64,000 bases of DNA from Naasia sp. SYSU D00948 (GTDB lineage: Bacteria; Actinomycetota; Actinomycetes; Actinomycetales; Microbacteriaceae), in contig NZ_JAFMTA010000001.1 in NCBI RefSeq assembly GCF_017916515.1, positions 1,787,127 through 1,851,126 on the forward strand, read 5' to 3'. The position numbers and the translations under genes are program-made. Each line of letters opens with the position of its first letter. Within the stretch, counting starts at the first letter, position 1. This document shows positions 43,938-53,895 of the stretch, in pieces. A model generated the notes under the pieces. The model had not been told where the DNA came from. It searched no databases and was given only the letters and a program-made list of their open reading frames with translations.

Positions 43938-44909
43938 CTAGGCGGTCTGGAGCTCGTCGGTCAGGTGCGCGGCTCCGAAGGTGCGCCGATACGCCAGCGG
44001 ACTGGTCTGCAGGACCTTGACGAAGTGGTGCCGCATGACCGCGGCCGACCCGAAGCCGGTCTGCTGCGCGATCTGCTCCAGCCCGAGAGAGGTCTCCTCG
44101 AGGAGCTCCTGGGCGCGGATCACCCGCTGGCGATTCAGCCAGGCCGCCGGGGTCGTGCCGGTCTCCGCCCGGAACCGCCGCGCGAAGGTGCGGGTCGACA
44201 TGAGCGCCTTGCGCGACAGCTGCTCGATCGTCAGCTCCTCCTGCAGGTTCTCGAGCATCCAGTCGAGGACCTCGGCGAAGGAGTCCGTGCGGCATTCGGG
44301 GACCGGGGTGTCGATGTACTGGGCCTGGCCCCCGTCGCGCTGGGGCGGGACGACCATCCGCCGGGCGATGATGTTGGCGGCGGCGGCGCCCAGCTCCTTG
44401 CGGACGATGTGCAGCGCGGCGTCGATCCCTGCCGCGGTCCCGGCCCCGGTGACGATGTTGCCCTGCTCGACGAAGAGCACGTTCTGATCGACCTCGACCG
44501 AGGGATACCGCTCGGCGAGCAGGCCGGTGTACATCCAGTGGGTCGTCGCCCGCCGCCCGTCCAGCACTCCCGCCTCGGCGAGGTAGAACGCGCCGCTGCA
44601 GACGCTGAGCACCCACGCGCCCCGGGCCGCGGCACGCCGGATCACGTCGAGGACGCGCTCGTCGAATCCCTTCCAGAGGTAGGCGGGGATGGCGATGAGG
44701 TCGGCGTCCTCGGCCGCGCCGAGGTCGTCGGGGACGACGATGCTGAGGCCGTGCTTGGTTGGCACCGGACCCGGATCGGCGGCGACGACACGGAAGTCGA
44801 ACCGGGGACCGCCCATGTCGCTGCGGTCGATGCCGAAGACCTCGCAGATGGTCCCGAACTCGAAGTGCGCCATCCCGGGGAGCGCGATGCAGACGATCTT
44901 CTGGAGCAC
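43938..44909 (-). CDS. GlxA/FtrA-like transcriptional regulator (GATase1-like plus AraC domain)
   Basis: This 323-residue protein has a DJ-1/PfpI-like N-terminal domain (about 1-185) with the nucleophile-elbow Cys in LSVCSGAFYLAEAG near residue 104. A C-terminal AraC-type double helix-turn-helix (about 225-320, LSRKALMSTRTFARRF and IAQQTGFGSAAVMRHHF) follows. Such regulators usually control catabolic genes; the target is not evident. GTG 44909 is chosen for the GGAAGG six bases upstream; the open frame extends further but without family similarity. Confidence 0.9.
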   Translation of the reverse strand: MLQKIVCIALPGMAHFEFGTICEVFGIDRSDMGGPRFDFRVVAADPGPVPTKHGLSIVVPDDLGAAEDADLIAIPAYLWKGFDERVLDVIRRAAARGAWVLSVCSGAFYLAEAGVLDGRRATTHWMYTGLLAERYPSVEVDQNVLFVEQGNIVTGAGTAAGIDAALHIVRKELGAAAANIIARRMVVPPQRDGGQAQYIDTPVPECRTDSFAEVLDWMLENLQEELTIEQLSRKALMSTRTFARRFRAETGTTPAAWLNRQRVIRAQELLEETSLGLEQIAQQTGFGSAAVMRHHFVKVLQTSPLAYRRTFGAAHLTDELQTA

Positions 44910-44995
44910 GGCGAGCCTTCCGACTGGTGCGGCTAGTGGCAGGAACTGCACGGACGACGGCAATCCTGCCACTCGTGGCTGAAACAGCGCAACCG

Positions 44996-45001
44996 TAGCG
45001 T
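44996..45001 (+). promoter_or_regulatory. -10 element before small membrane protein gene
   Basis: TAGCGT ends seven bases before ATG 45009, and no ribosome site is present. Confidence 0.4.
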
Positions 45002-45008
45002 TCCCGCC

Positions 45009-45152
45009 ATGATCGTGCTCATCCTCCTTCTGGTCCTCGCCGTCGCGGCCGCCGTCGAGACGGTCGTCGCCCTGCGCACCGACGGCTACGGCCGTCGGCT
45101 CTCGCTTCCCCGCAGCCACGGCTGGGAGCAGGGGAGCGGGTCGCTCTCCTGA
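45009..45152 (+). CDS. Small membrane protein (47 residues)
   Basis: MIVLILLLVLAVAAA forms one N-terminal helix. A polar tail with RTDGYGRRLSLPRSHGWEQ follows. The tail composition (DGYGRR, PRSH) resembles small proteins I have seen in related actinobacteria, but no function is known. It sits alone before galE and probably has a leaderless start. Confidence 0.6.
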   Translation: MIVLILLLVLAVAAAVETVVALRTDGYGRRLSLPRSHGWEQGSGSLS

Positions 45153-45184
45153 TGGCCCGGCGCGGGCCCTCCCGGTGCCGTCGA

Positions 45185-45190
45185 TAGGCT
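45185..45190 (+). promoter_or_regulatory. -10 element of leaderless galE
   Basis: TAGGCT ends six bases before ATG 45197, and no ribosome site is present. Confidence 0.5.
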
Positions 45191-45196
45191 GGCCGC

Positions 45197-46162
45197 ATGG
45201 CATGGCTGGTCACCGGCGGCGCCGGGTACATCGGAGCGCACGTGGTGCGGGCGTTCAGCGAGGCGGGCATCGCGACCGTCGTGGTCGACGACCTCTCGAG
45301 CGGCGTCCGCTCCTTCGTGAGGGACGACGCGACGTTCGTGCGCGCCAGCATCCTCGACGGTGTCCGGCTCGAGTCGGTCTTCGAGGACCACGAGATCATC
45401 GGCGTCGTGCATCTGGCGGGGTTCAAGTACGCCGGGGTCTCGGTGCAGCGGCCGCTGCACACGTATCAGCAGAACGTGACCGGGACGGCGACCCTGCTCG
45501 GCGTCATGGCGGACAAGGGCGTCGACCGGATCGTGTTCTCCTCCAGCGCCGCCGTGTACGGGACGCCGGACGTCGACCTCGTGACCGAGGAGACGCCCAC
45601 GCGGCCGGAATCCCCCTACGGCGAGTCCAAGCTCATCGGCGAGTGGCTGATGCGCGACCAGGAGCGCGCCATCGGCCTGCGGCACACGTCGCTCCGCTAC
45701 TTCAACGTCGTCGGCTCCGGGTATCCCGACATCTACGACGCCAGTCCGCACAACCTGTTCCCCCTGGTGTTCGACGCGCTCCTCGACGGCCGGCGGCCGA
45801 AGGTCTTCGGCGACGACTACGCGACGCCCGACGGGACGTGCGTCCGCGACTACATCCATGTGGCGGACCTCGCCGCGGCGCACGTGGAGGCCGCGAAGCG
45901 GCTCGAGCAGGGACAGCCCGTCGAGCCCGTCTACAACCTCGGCTCAGGGGATGGCGTCTCGGTGCAGGAGATCATGACCGCGATGGCCAAGGGCACCGGC
46001 ATCGACTTCGAGCCGGAGGTGGCCCCTCGCCGCCCCGGCGACCCCGCCAGGATCGTGGCCGACGGCGAGCTCGCAGCACGGGATCTCGGGTGGGCGATGC
46101 GGCACAGCCTCGACGACATGGTCGCGAGCGCGTGGGAAGCCCGCCGCGCCGCGGACGCCTGA
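45197..46162 (+). CDS. galE: UDP-glucose 4-epimerase
   Basis: This 321-residue extended SDR interconverts UDP-glucose and UDP-galactose for envelope glycans. It has TGGAGYIG at residues 6-13, the catalytic YGESK near residue 142, and CVRDYIHVADLAAAHV near 215, typical of GalE. It is slightly shorter than the usual 330 or so residues. Other UDP-hexose epimerase specificities cannot be excluded. Confidence 0.9.
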   Translation: MAWLVTGGAGYIGAHVVRAFSEAGIATVVVDDLSSGVRSFVRDDATFVRASILDGVRLESVFEDHEIIGVVHLAGFKYAGVSVQRPLHTYQQNVTGTATLLGVMADKGVDRIVFSSSAAVYGTPDVDLVTEETPTRPESPYGESKLIGEWLMRDQERAIGLRHTSLRYFNVVGSGYPDIYDASPHNLFPLVFDALLDGRRPKVFGDDYATPDGTCVRDYIHVADLAAAHVEAAKRLEQGQPVEPVYNLGSGDGVSVQEIMTAMAKGTGIDFEPEVAPRRPGDPARIVADGELAARDLGWAMRHSLDDMVASAWEARRAADA

Positions 46163-46340
46163 GGCACACATCGTCGCGGAACGGCAGGCCGCCACGCCGG
46201 GGAGTCGCTCCTTTTCCTGCGCGATCCCCTCGTCCTCGCTGTGCGGCGCCTGAAAGCAGCTCGACTTGCGGCTGTATTTCGTGTCTGTTACCGGCGCGTC
46301 GCAACCCTTGAGCGTTGGTTGAGGCTCTATGGTCTGCGCC

Positions 46341-46370
46341 TTGACGCGGGTGTAATTCCACGGTTGTAAT
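46341..46370 (+). promoter_or_regulatory. Promoter of whiB-like gene
   Basis: TTGACG (46341-46346) and TGTAAT (46365-46370) are spaced 18 bp apart. A second TGTAAT half-repeat at 46351 gives a TGTAATT direct repeat that could be an operator. The start would be near 46377, leaving a leader of about 47 bases before ATG 46424. The rest of the 261-bp interval 46163-46423 shows no gene. Confidence 0.55.
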
Positions 46371-46423
46371 TACTCCAGAAGCACACGAGCACCCAGCTCA
46401 GCGTGCAACATGGGGAGATTTCA

Positions 46424-46753
46424 ATGGCCATCACTGACATCCGGGCGGGGGTCCCGGGGGACTGGTTCGTAGACCCGGTTCGCCTGGGGGTTCCCGGGGT
46501 CCGCAAGCAGGCGCTGCCGGACGAGGACGACGACGCTCTCGCCTGGCAGGCGGATGCGCTTTGCGCCCAGACCGACCCGGAGGCGTTCTTCCCGGAGAAG
46601 GGCGGCTCGACCCGTGAGGCCAAGAAGATCTGCACGAGCTGCGAGGTGCGTGCCCAGTGCCTCGAGTACGCGCTGCAGAACGACGAGCGGTTCGGCATCT
46701 GGGGCGGACTCAGCGAGCGCGAGCGCCGCAAGCTCCGCAAGCAGGCCAGCTGA
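46424..46753 (+). CDS. whiB2: WhiB-family iron-sulphur regulator, WhiB2/WhmD-like
   Basis: This 109-residue protein has the four cluster cysteines Cys47, Cys70, Cys73 and Cys79 (C...CxxCxxxxxC), the GIWGG turn at 91-95 and a basic C-terminal RERRKLRKQ. The N-terminal extension and the chromosomal setting (upstream of the large GT2, DUF5719, DUF3499 and ahcY genes) fit WhiB2/WhmD, which controls septation. GGGGAG lies seven bases before ATG 46424, better than GTG 46403. Confidence 0.92.
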   Translation: MAITDIRAGVPGDWFVDPVRLGVPGVRKQALPDEDDDALAWQADALCAQTDPEAFFPEKGGSTREAKKICTSCEVRAQCLEYALQNDERFGIWGGLSERERRKLRKQAS

Positions 46754-46772
46754 GCCGGCGATCACACAGCAT

Positions 46773-46800
46773 CAGGGGCGCCCTTCGGGGCGCCCCTTTC
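46773..46800 (+). terminator. Intrinsic terminator of the whiB gene
   Basis: A 9-bp stem GGGGCGCCC with a TTCG tetraloop is followed by TTTCTGTT. Confidence 0.9.
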
Positions 46801-46901
46801 TGTTCGTGCGGCCCCCTGTGGTTCCTGATCGGCAGGCCCCGGCTCGCCTCGGTTCTCCGCCCTGGCGGGGTGTCCTGGTCGACGGACGGCGCGGAGCCGC
46901 C

Positions 46902-46907
46902 TAGCGT
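46902..46907 (+). promoter_or_regulatory. -10 element of leaderless giant GT2 gene
   Basis: TAGCGT ends six bases before GTG 46914. TCGACG lies 17 bp upstream at 46879 as a possible -35. Confidence 0.5.
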
Positions 46908-46913
46908 GTCAGC

Positions 46914-49859
46914 GTGCGGCCGAAAGTGACAGCGATCCTCGTCGCGCATGACGGGGGCGCCTACCTCGACCGCACCCTCGAGGCGCTCGCCGAGCAGACC
47001 CGGCAGCCGGACCAGCTCGTGATCGTCGACATCGGCGCGAAGCACCGCGTGACGGAGCATCCCGCGACGCTCCGCGACGTGCAGCACGTCGCGGCGCCGG
47101 CGTCCCTGTCCTTCGGCGAGGCCGTCAAGGCCGGCGTCCGGGTCGTCGCTCCCGCGTCCTCCGACGACGAGTGGCTGTGGCTGCTCTCGGCCGACAACGC
47201 CCCCGAGCCGGACGCCCTGCGAGCCCTGCTCGCCGCTCTCGAGATCTCGCCCTCCGTGTCGGTGGCCGGTCCGAAGCTCATGCAGTGGGCGGACCCGGAC
47301 TACCTCTACTCCTTCGGCGACAGCATCACCCGCTTCGGCACCGCCGTCGAGCTCGCCGAGCCGCTGCTCGACCAGGCACAGTACGACAAGGAGAGCGACG
47401 TGCTCGCCGTCGCCGCGGCCGGCATGCTCGTCCGCCACCGCCTCTGGGACCGCCTCGAAGGATTCGATCCCGGGCTGCCCGCCTTCGACGATGCCCTCGA
47501 CTTCTGCATCCGCGCCCGGCTCGCGGGGTCCCGGGTGAGCGTCGTCCCCGACGCGAAGGTGCTCTCGGCCGGGCGACGTGCGCCCGGCACGGCCGTGCTC
47601 GGACCGCGCACCTCCCGCGCGCGACGTTCGTACCTCGCGCGTGCGGCGCAGCTGCACCGCCGCCTCGTCTACGCGCCCCCGCTGGCGCTTCCCATCCACT
47701 GGCTGTCGCTGCTCCCGCTCGCCATCCTCCGCGCGCTCGGCCAGCTGCTGAAGAAGCAGCCGGGCAGCGTCCTCAGCGAGATCGGCGCCGCGCTCGCCGT
47801 CGCCTTCGGGCACGCGCGCTGCATCCCGGCCGCACGGCGGCGGCTCCGGCGGGAGCGCACCCTCGGCTGGTCGGCCATCGCGTCGCTCCGCCTGCCATGG
47901 GTCGAGGTGCGGCGACGACGCGCCCTCGCCCTCGAGGATGCCGTCTCCGCGCGCAGGGCAGGGAGAGGCGAGGTGCACTTCTTCACCGGTGGAGGGGCCT
48001 GGACCGTCCTCGCGGCAGCGGTGGTCGGGGTCGCGATCCACCTTCCCCTTCTCGGGGCCTCCACCGTCGCCGCTCCCGGTCTGCTGCCGCTCGCCGACCT
48101 CGGCGCCCTGTGGGGCGAGGTCGGCTATGCGTGGCGGAGCCTCGGCGCGGGCTTCACCGGGGCGGCGGACCCCTTCGCGTGGGTGCTCGCGCTCCTCGGC
48201 AGCGTCACGTTCTGGGCGCCCTCGCTCTCGATCGTCCTGCTCTACCTCGGCGCTCTGCCGCTCGCCGCCCTCGCGGCCTGGCTCGCCGCCGCGCGCCTCA
48301 CCCGGAGCGCATGGCTCCGGATCGTCGCCGCGGCCGGCTGGACCCTCGCGCCGACCTTCCTGGTGGCGCTCGACCAGGGCCGGATCGGCGCGGTCGTCGC
48401 CCACCTCCTGCTGCCCTGGCTCGTGTTCGCCCTGACGACGGCCCGCCGCTCCTGGGCCGCCGCCGCGACCGCGTCGCTCCTCGCGGCGGGCGTGCTGGCG
48501 GGCGCGCCGTCGCTCGCGCTGCCGCTGCTCGCCGTCTGGCTCCTCGGCACGGTCGCGCTCGCCTGCGCCGGCCGCCGAGGACGCGGCTGGCACCGGCTCC
48601 TCGCGCTCCCCCTCCCCGCTGCTGTGCTGTTCCTGCCGCTCGCCGTCCAGCACGCCCTGCGCGGCACACCGCTCGGGGTGCTCGCCGACCCGGGGGTCCC
48701 GCTGCCCTCGTCCGCGTCCGGGGACACGGTCCTCTCCGCACTGGGGATGCTCGTCGCCCTGCCCGGCACGGACTCCACCGGGTGGACGTCGCTCGGACTG
48801 CTCGAGCCGGAGGCGGCGCAGCTCCTCGCCGTGCTCGTCCTGACGCCGGTGCTCGCGCTCGCCCTGGCGTCGGTCTTCCTGCCGGGCGCGGCCCGCTCCG
48901 GGCTCGCGCTGGCCGTGGCGGCGCTCGGCTTCGGAACCGCCGTGCTCTGCTCACGTCTCCCGGTCGCCTCGGCCGGCGAGGCCGCCGTGACCCCGTGGCC
49001 CGGGTCGGCCCTGAGCCTCACCTGGCTCGGGCTGCTCGGGGCCGCCGTGATCGGGCTCTCCGCCGGCGAGGGCACCGCGACGCGCGTGCTGCGGGCCGCG
49101 CTCGGCGGCGTCGCCGTCGTCGGCGTCGCCGCCTCGGTCCTCCCGCTCCTCGGGGCGGCCGCGGTCGGGACGGGAGGCGCCGTGCCGGGCTCGTCCCGGA
49201 CGCTTCCGGCGCTGGTCGCGGCGGAGGCGAGCACGGACCCGACGGTGGGGACACTCGTGCTCGACGCCGAGCGCGGCGACGGGCTGGCGGTCGCGATCGA
49301 GCGCGGAGCAGGGACGACGCTCGACGAGCAGAGCTCTCTGTACTCGGCGGCGCCGGCATCCGCAGCACTCGGCTCGACGCTCACGGAACTTGCGGCGAAC
49401 CTCGCCTCCCGCAGCGGCTACGACCCGGTGCCGGTGCTCGAGGCGCAGCGCATCGGCTACGTGCTGCTGCAGCCCGGCGACATCGCGAGCCGGGCGGTGC
49501 ACGACCGCACCGTGGCCGCCCTCGACGCGAACCCCCTGTTCACCCACGTCACGGACACGACCCAGGGCACCCTCTGGCGCTACACGGGGCTCGACGATGG
49601 TCTGTCCGCTCCCGCCCCGACCGGACCCGGCAATCTCGACACCGCCCTCGGCACCGCGATCCTCACGACGCAGCTCCTCGTGCTGCTGCTGACGCTGCTG
49701 CTCGCCCTGCCCACGAGCGGCCTCGCCGACTGGGTGCGGCCGGAACGGGAGGCGCGGCGCGGCTCCGGGCTTTCCCAGCGGGGGGCGAGGACCGAGGCCC
49801 CGGCTCGGCCGGTCCCGGACACGGCATCCCTCGCGGTCGGAGGACGCCATGGCGAGTAG
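46914..49859 (+). CDS. Large GT2 glycosyltransferase with multi-pass membrane domain
   Basis: This 981-residue protein has an N-terminal GT2 domain (about 4-240, TAILVAHDGGAYLDRTLEAL, LLSADNAPEPDAL as DxD-equivalent region, FDDALDFCIRARLAG). About thirteen membrane helices (370-820) and an exported C-terminal segment (about 725-910) before a last helix follow. It is the conserved actinobacterial partner of the neighbouring DUF5719 gene, which it overlaps by 11 bases. A role in exporting or building an envelope glycan is likely; the product is unknown to me. Confidence 0.85.
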   Translation: MRPKVTAILVAHDGGAYLDRTLEALAEQTRQPDQLVIVDIGAKHRVTEHPATLRDVQHVAAPASLSFGEAVKAGVRVVAPASSDDEWLWLLSADNAPEPDALRALLAALEISPSVSVAGPKLMQWADPDYLYSFGDSITRFGTAVELAEPLLDQAQYDKESDVLAVAAAGMLVRHRLWDRLEGFDPGLPAFDDALDFCIRARLAGSRVSVVPDAKVLSAGRRAPGTAVLGPRTSRARRSYLARAAQLHRRLVYAPPLALPIHWLSLLPLAILRALGQLLKKQPGSVLSEIGAALAVAFGHARCIPAARRRLRRERTLGWSAIASLRLPWVEVRRRRALALEDAVSARRAGRGEVHFFTGGGAWTVLAAAVVGVAIHLPLLGASTVAAPGLLPLADLGALWGEVGYAWRSLGAGFTGAADPFAWVLALLGSVTFWAPSLSIVLLYLGALPLAALAAWLAAARLTRSAWLRIVAAAGWTLAPTFLVALDQGRIGAVVAHLLLPWLVFALTTARRSWAAAATASLLAAGVLAGAPSLALPLLAVWLLGTVALACAGRRGRGWHRLLALPLPAAVLFLPLAVQHALRGTPLGVLADPGVPLPSSASGDTVLSALGMLVALPGTDSTGWTSLGLLEPEAAQLLAVLVLTPVLALALASVFLPGAARSGLALAVAALGFGTAVLCSRLPVASAGEAAVTPWPGSALSLTWLGLLGAAVIGLSAGEGTATRVLRAALGGVAVVGVAASVLPLLGAAAVGTGGAVPGSSRTLPALVAAEASTDPTVGTLVLDAERGDGLAVAIERGAGTTLDEQSSLYSAAPASAALGSTLTELAANLASRSGYDPVPVLEAQRIGYVLLQPGDIASRAVHDRTVAALDANPLFTHVTDTTQGTLWRYTGLDDGLSAPAPTGPGNLDTALGTAILTTQLLVLLLTLLLALPTSGLADWVRPEREARRGSGLSQRGARTEAPARPVPDTASLAVGGRHGE

Positions 49860-51369
49860 TGCGATCCGCGCGAGCGGCCGAGTGCTGGGGGCCGTCGTCG
49901 CGATCGGCGGGGCCGGCGCGCTCGTCCTCGGCGCCACCCTGCTGCCCGCCACGGCGTCGAGCGCGCCGGGCACGGTGGTCGCGCCTGCCGGTGTCGACCA
50001 GCAGCGGGTGTGCCCGGGACCGCTGCTCCAGCTCGGCGACTTCGAGTCCGCGACGAGGATCACCTCGTACGGGGTTCCGGCCGTGACGGCGGCGACGATC
50101 GCGGGAGCGCCCGCGACGGTCGCGGCGCTCACGGACAGCGACGTCGAGACCGCCGCGGACGGCGCGGCCTCGGCGGTCCTCACGGCGCCGAGCGCCGCCG
50201 ACGACAGCGGTCTCCTGTCGGCGGCGCAGGCGCAGGTCGTGCGGTCGGGCGATGCGGCAGGGCTCGCCGTGGTCGGCTGCACCGAGGGCACGGCCTCGAG
50301 CTGGATCGTCGCGGGCGCCACCGACACGGGACGCTCCAGCCTGCTGCTGCTGGCGAATCCCAACGGGGTCGCGGCGACCGTCGACCTCGCGCTCTACACC
50401 GGGCAGGGGCCGGTCGAGGCCCCGGGTCTGCAGGACCTCGTCATCGCACCCCTCAGCCAGCGCGCGATCTCCCTCGCGGGCTACGCGCCCGGTCAGGCGC
50501 AGCTCGCGGTCGAGGTGCGCAGCCGAGGCGGCCTGGTGTCGGCGACGCTGCAGCACACGGTCGTCCGCGGACTCGAGCCGGGCGGCGTCGACCTCGCGGG
50601 CCGCACGGGCGCGCCGGCGACCGAGCAGGTCGTGCCCGGTCTCCGGATCACGACCGCCGCGGCCGCGGAGGCGCGCGCGCACGTCGGCGGCTCGCAGGAC
50701 GTCGAGACGGCCCTGCGCATCCTCGCCCCGCGCGCGGACGCGGACGTGACGATCGGTGTCGTGCCCGAGACGGCGGGCGGGGTCGGCACGTCGCTCGAGG
50801 TCGAGGCGAAGGCCGGTCGGGTGGTCGAGGTGCCCTTCGAGGGGCTCGCGGACGGCACGTACACCGTGACCCTGACGGCGACAGAGCCCGTCGTGGCCGC
50901 AGCGCGCGCGTCGACCGTCGCGCCCCCGGATCCGGCGCAGAGCGGGGACGAGGAACTCCCCGCCGAGGACGCCGCGGAGGAGGGCATCGGGTTCGACGTC
51001 GTCGGGCCGGTCACGGACGTCGCCGTGCAGGCGGGCGAGCGGATCGACCTCGCCTGGTTCCCCTCGGCGGGCGCACTGACCCGCCCTGCCGCCTTCGCCG
51101 TCGCCGACGCCCCCGCGCCGCGGCTGTCCGTCGCCAACACCGGCGAGGACGCCGTGACGGTCACCGTGGAGGGCGGCGGTGTCACCCAGACGCTCGACCT
51201 GCCCGCCCGCTCCACCGGCGTCCTCGACGTGGCGCCGAACACCGTGCACCTGCTCACGAGCACCGGTGCCGTCGCGGCGTCGGTGAGCTACGCGGGGGAG
51301 GGGCTGCTGGCCGCCCAGCCGGTGCGCGCCGCCAACCCGCTCGCGACGCCCCTCACCATCTACCGCTGA
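49849..51369 (+). CDS. DUF5719 family exported protein
   Basis: This 506-residue protein has an N-terminal membrane or signal helix (about 10-35). An extracellular, beta-rich, Ala/Val/Thr-rich body follows, containing SLLLLANPNGVAATVDLALY and repeated short strands that suggest two or three sandwich domains. Its position directly after the giant GT2 is the normal context of DUF5719 proteins. GGAGG lies six bases before ATG 49849 inside the end of the GT2 gene, indicating coupled translation. Confidence 0.85.
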   Translation: MASSAIRASGRVLGAVVAIGGAGALVLGATLLPATASSAPGTVVAPAGVDQQRVCPGPLLQLGDFESATRITSYGVPAVTAATIAGAPATVAALTDSDVETAADGAASAVLTAPSAADDSGLLSAAQAQVVRSGDAAGLAVVGCTEGTASSWIVAGATDTGRSSLLLLANPNGVAATVDLALYTGQGPVEAPGLQDLVIAPLSQRAISLAGYAPGQAQLAVEVRSRGGLVSATLQHTVVRGLEPGGVDLAGRTGAPATEQVVPGLRITTAAAAEARAHVGGSQDVETALRILAPRADADVTIGVVPETAGGVGTSLEVEAKAGRVVEVPFEGLADGTYTVTLTATEPVVAAARASTVAPPDPAQSGDEELPAEDAAEEGIGFDVVGPVTDVAVQAGERIDLAWFPSAGALTRPAAFAVADAPAPRLSVANTGEDAVTVTVEGGGVTQTLDLPARSTGVLDVAPNTVHLLTSTGAVAASVSYAGEGLLAAQPVRAANPLATPLTIYR

Positions 51370-51428
51370 CGCCGTCCGGGCGAGCAGCGGCCGGGGAGCC
51401 GCTCACCGGCGACAGGGCGACGGCGGCG

Positions 51429-51869
51429 TCAGGGGTGGCGGTAGCGATCCGGCGCGAGGTCCCAGGGGTCCCGGCCGAGGAGCTCGCCGACGGCGCGGAG
51501 GACGCAGCCCTCGATCAGCATGCGCACGTGCGCCTCGTCGTTGACGTGGAGCTTCGACATGCGCTCGATCGGCAGCCGGTAGAGGATGATCCGGCCCTCG
51601 CGCGGCAGCACCGTCCAGCGGTCCACGCCGGGGCCGCTCACCGCGCGCGGCAGGCCCGCGACCTCGAAGCTCACGTGCTCGAGCTCGGGCCACAGGCCGC
51701 GCAGATACTCGGCGGTGTCCGCGACCGTCGTCTCGAAGACGTCGATGCGTCCCCGCAGGATCGGCAGGTGCGGTCCGGTCACGGACGACCGCAGTCCTCG
51801 GCCGTGGCGGTCCCGTCCACGAGCCCGAGGGGCCCGGATCCGTCCCGCCGCGGATCGTGAGCGAGGCAT
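51429..51869 (-). CDS. Metallopeptidase-family (zincin-like) protein without HExxH
   Basis: This 146-residue protein has an Arg-rich N-terminus and a domain (about 35-140) with LPREGRIILYRLPIERMSKL and a final helix IEGCVLRAVGELLGRDPWDL. It occupies the place of the metallopeptidase-family gene that normally neighbours DUF3499 in actinobacteria. Where zincins carry HExxH, here there is IEGCVL, so catalysis by zinc is doubtful. ATG 51869 has TAGCAT six bases upstream on the minus strand and is probably leaderless. Confidence 0.7.
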   Translation of the reverse strand: MPRSRSAAGRIRAPRARGRDRHGRGLRSSVTGPHLPILRGRIDVFETTVADTAEYLRGLWPELEHVSFEVAGLPRAVSGPGVDRWTVLPREGRIILYRLPIERMSKLHVNDEAHVRMLIEGCVLRAVGELLGRDPWDLAPDRYRHP

Positions 51870-51875
51870 GGCGCC

Positions 51876-51881
51876 ATGCTA
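51876..51881 (-). promoter_or_regulatory. -10 element of leaderless zincin-like gene
   Basis: TAGCAT on the minus strand ends six bases before ATG 51869. The divergent DUF3499 gene starts 47 bp away, so the two promoters overlap closely. Confidence 0.45.
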
Positions 51882-51915
51882 CTCGCGCCGGGTCCGCAGA
51901 TTATCCTGAACCGCG

Positions 51916-52134
51916 ATGACCAGAAGGCCGTGCTCCCGGACGGGGTGCCAGAACCAGGCGGTGGCGACGCTCACCTACGTCTACGCCGACTCCATGGCGG
52001 TGCTCGGTCCCCTGAGCCAGAAGGCCGAGCCGCACAGCTACGACCTCTGCGACCGGCACGCGGAGCGCCTGTCCGCCCCTCAGGGCTGGCAGATCGTCCG
52101 CCACATGTCCCTCGCCCCCGACGTCGACTTCTGA
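51916..52134 (+). CDS. DUF3499 family protein
   Basis: This 72-residue protein has PCSRTGCQNQAVATLTYVYA, SYDLCDRHAERL and PQGWQIVRH, the full DUF3499 pattern, with Cys/Cys and Cys/His pairs that may bind zinc. It is shorter than many members, which carry a C-terminal extension. TATCCT (51902-51907) lies eight bases before ATG 51916. The function is unknown. Confidence 0.9.
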   Translation: MTRRPCSRTGCQNQAVATLTYVYADSMAVLGPLSQKAEPHSYDLCDRHAERLSAPQGWQIVRHMSLAPDVDF

Positions 52135-52299
52135 TCCCTGGCGACGCTTGCGCTCGACAGGCGATCCGGCGCCCGACAGCACGACACGCCGTCCGTGGGC
52201 CTGTCGACGGCACGTATGCCTGTCGAGCGCGAGGACCCGGAGGGAATACGGCGGAGGGCGGGACGGTCACACCTTGGACGCCGATGGGAGAATGACGCA

Positions 52300-53799
<1,500 letters not shown>

Positions 53800-53852
53800 C
53801 TCCCGCCGGCGCGCCGGTCCCGCCGCAGCCTCCGCGGCGGCTTCGTCGGCCA

Positions 53853-53873
53853 TCCCGCGGAAGCCTGCGGGAC
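53853..53873. other. Short inverted repeat after ahcY
   Basis: TCCCGC and GCGGGA form a 6-bp stem in the gap between ahcY and the convergent MFS gene. Terminator function is possible but weakly supported. Confidence 0.25.
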
Positions 53874-53895
53874 CGGGGAAGTCGGCCGAGGGCGC

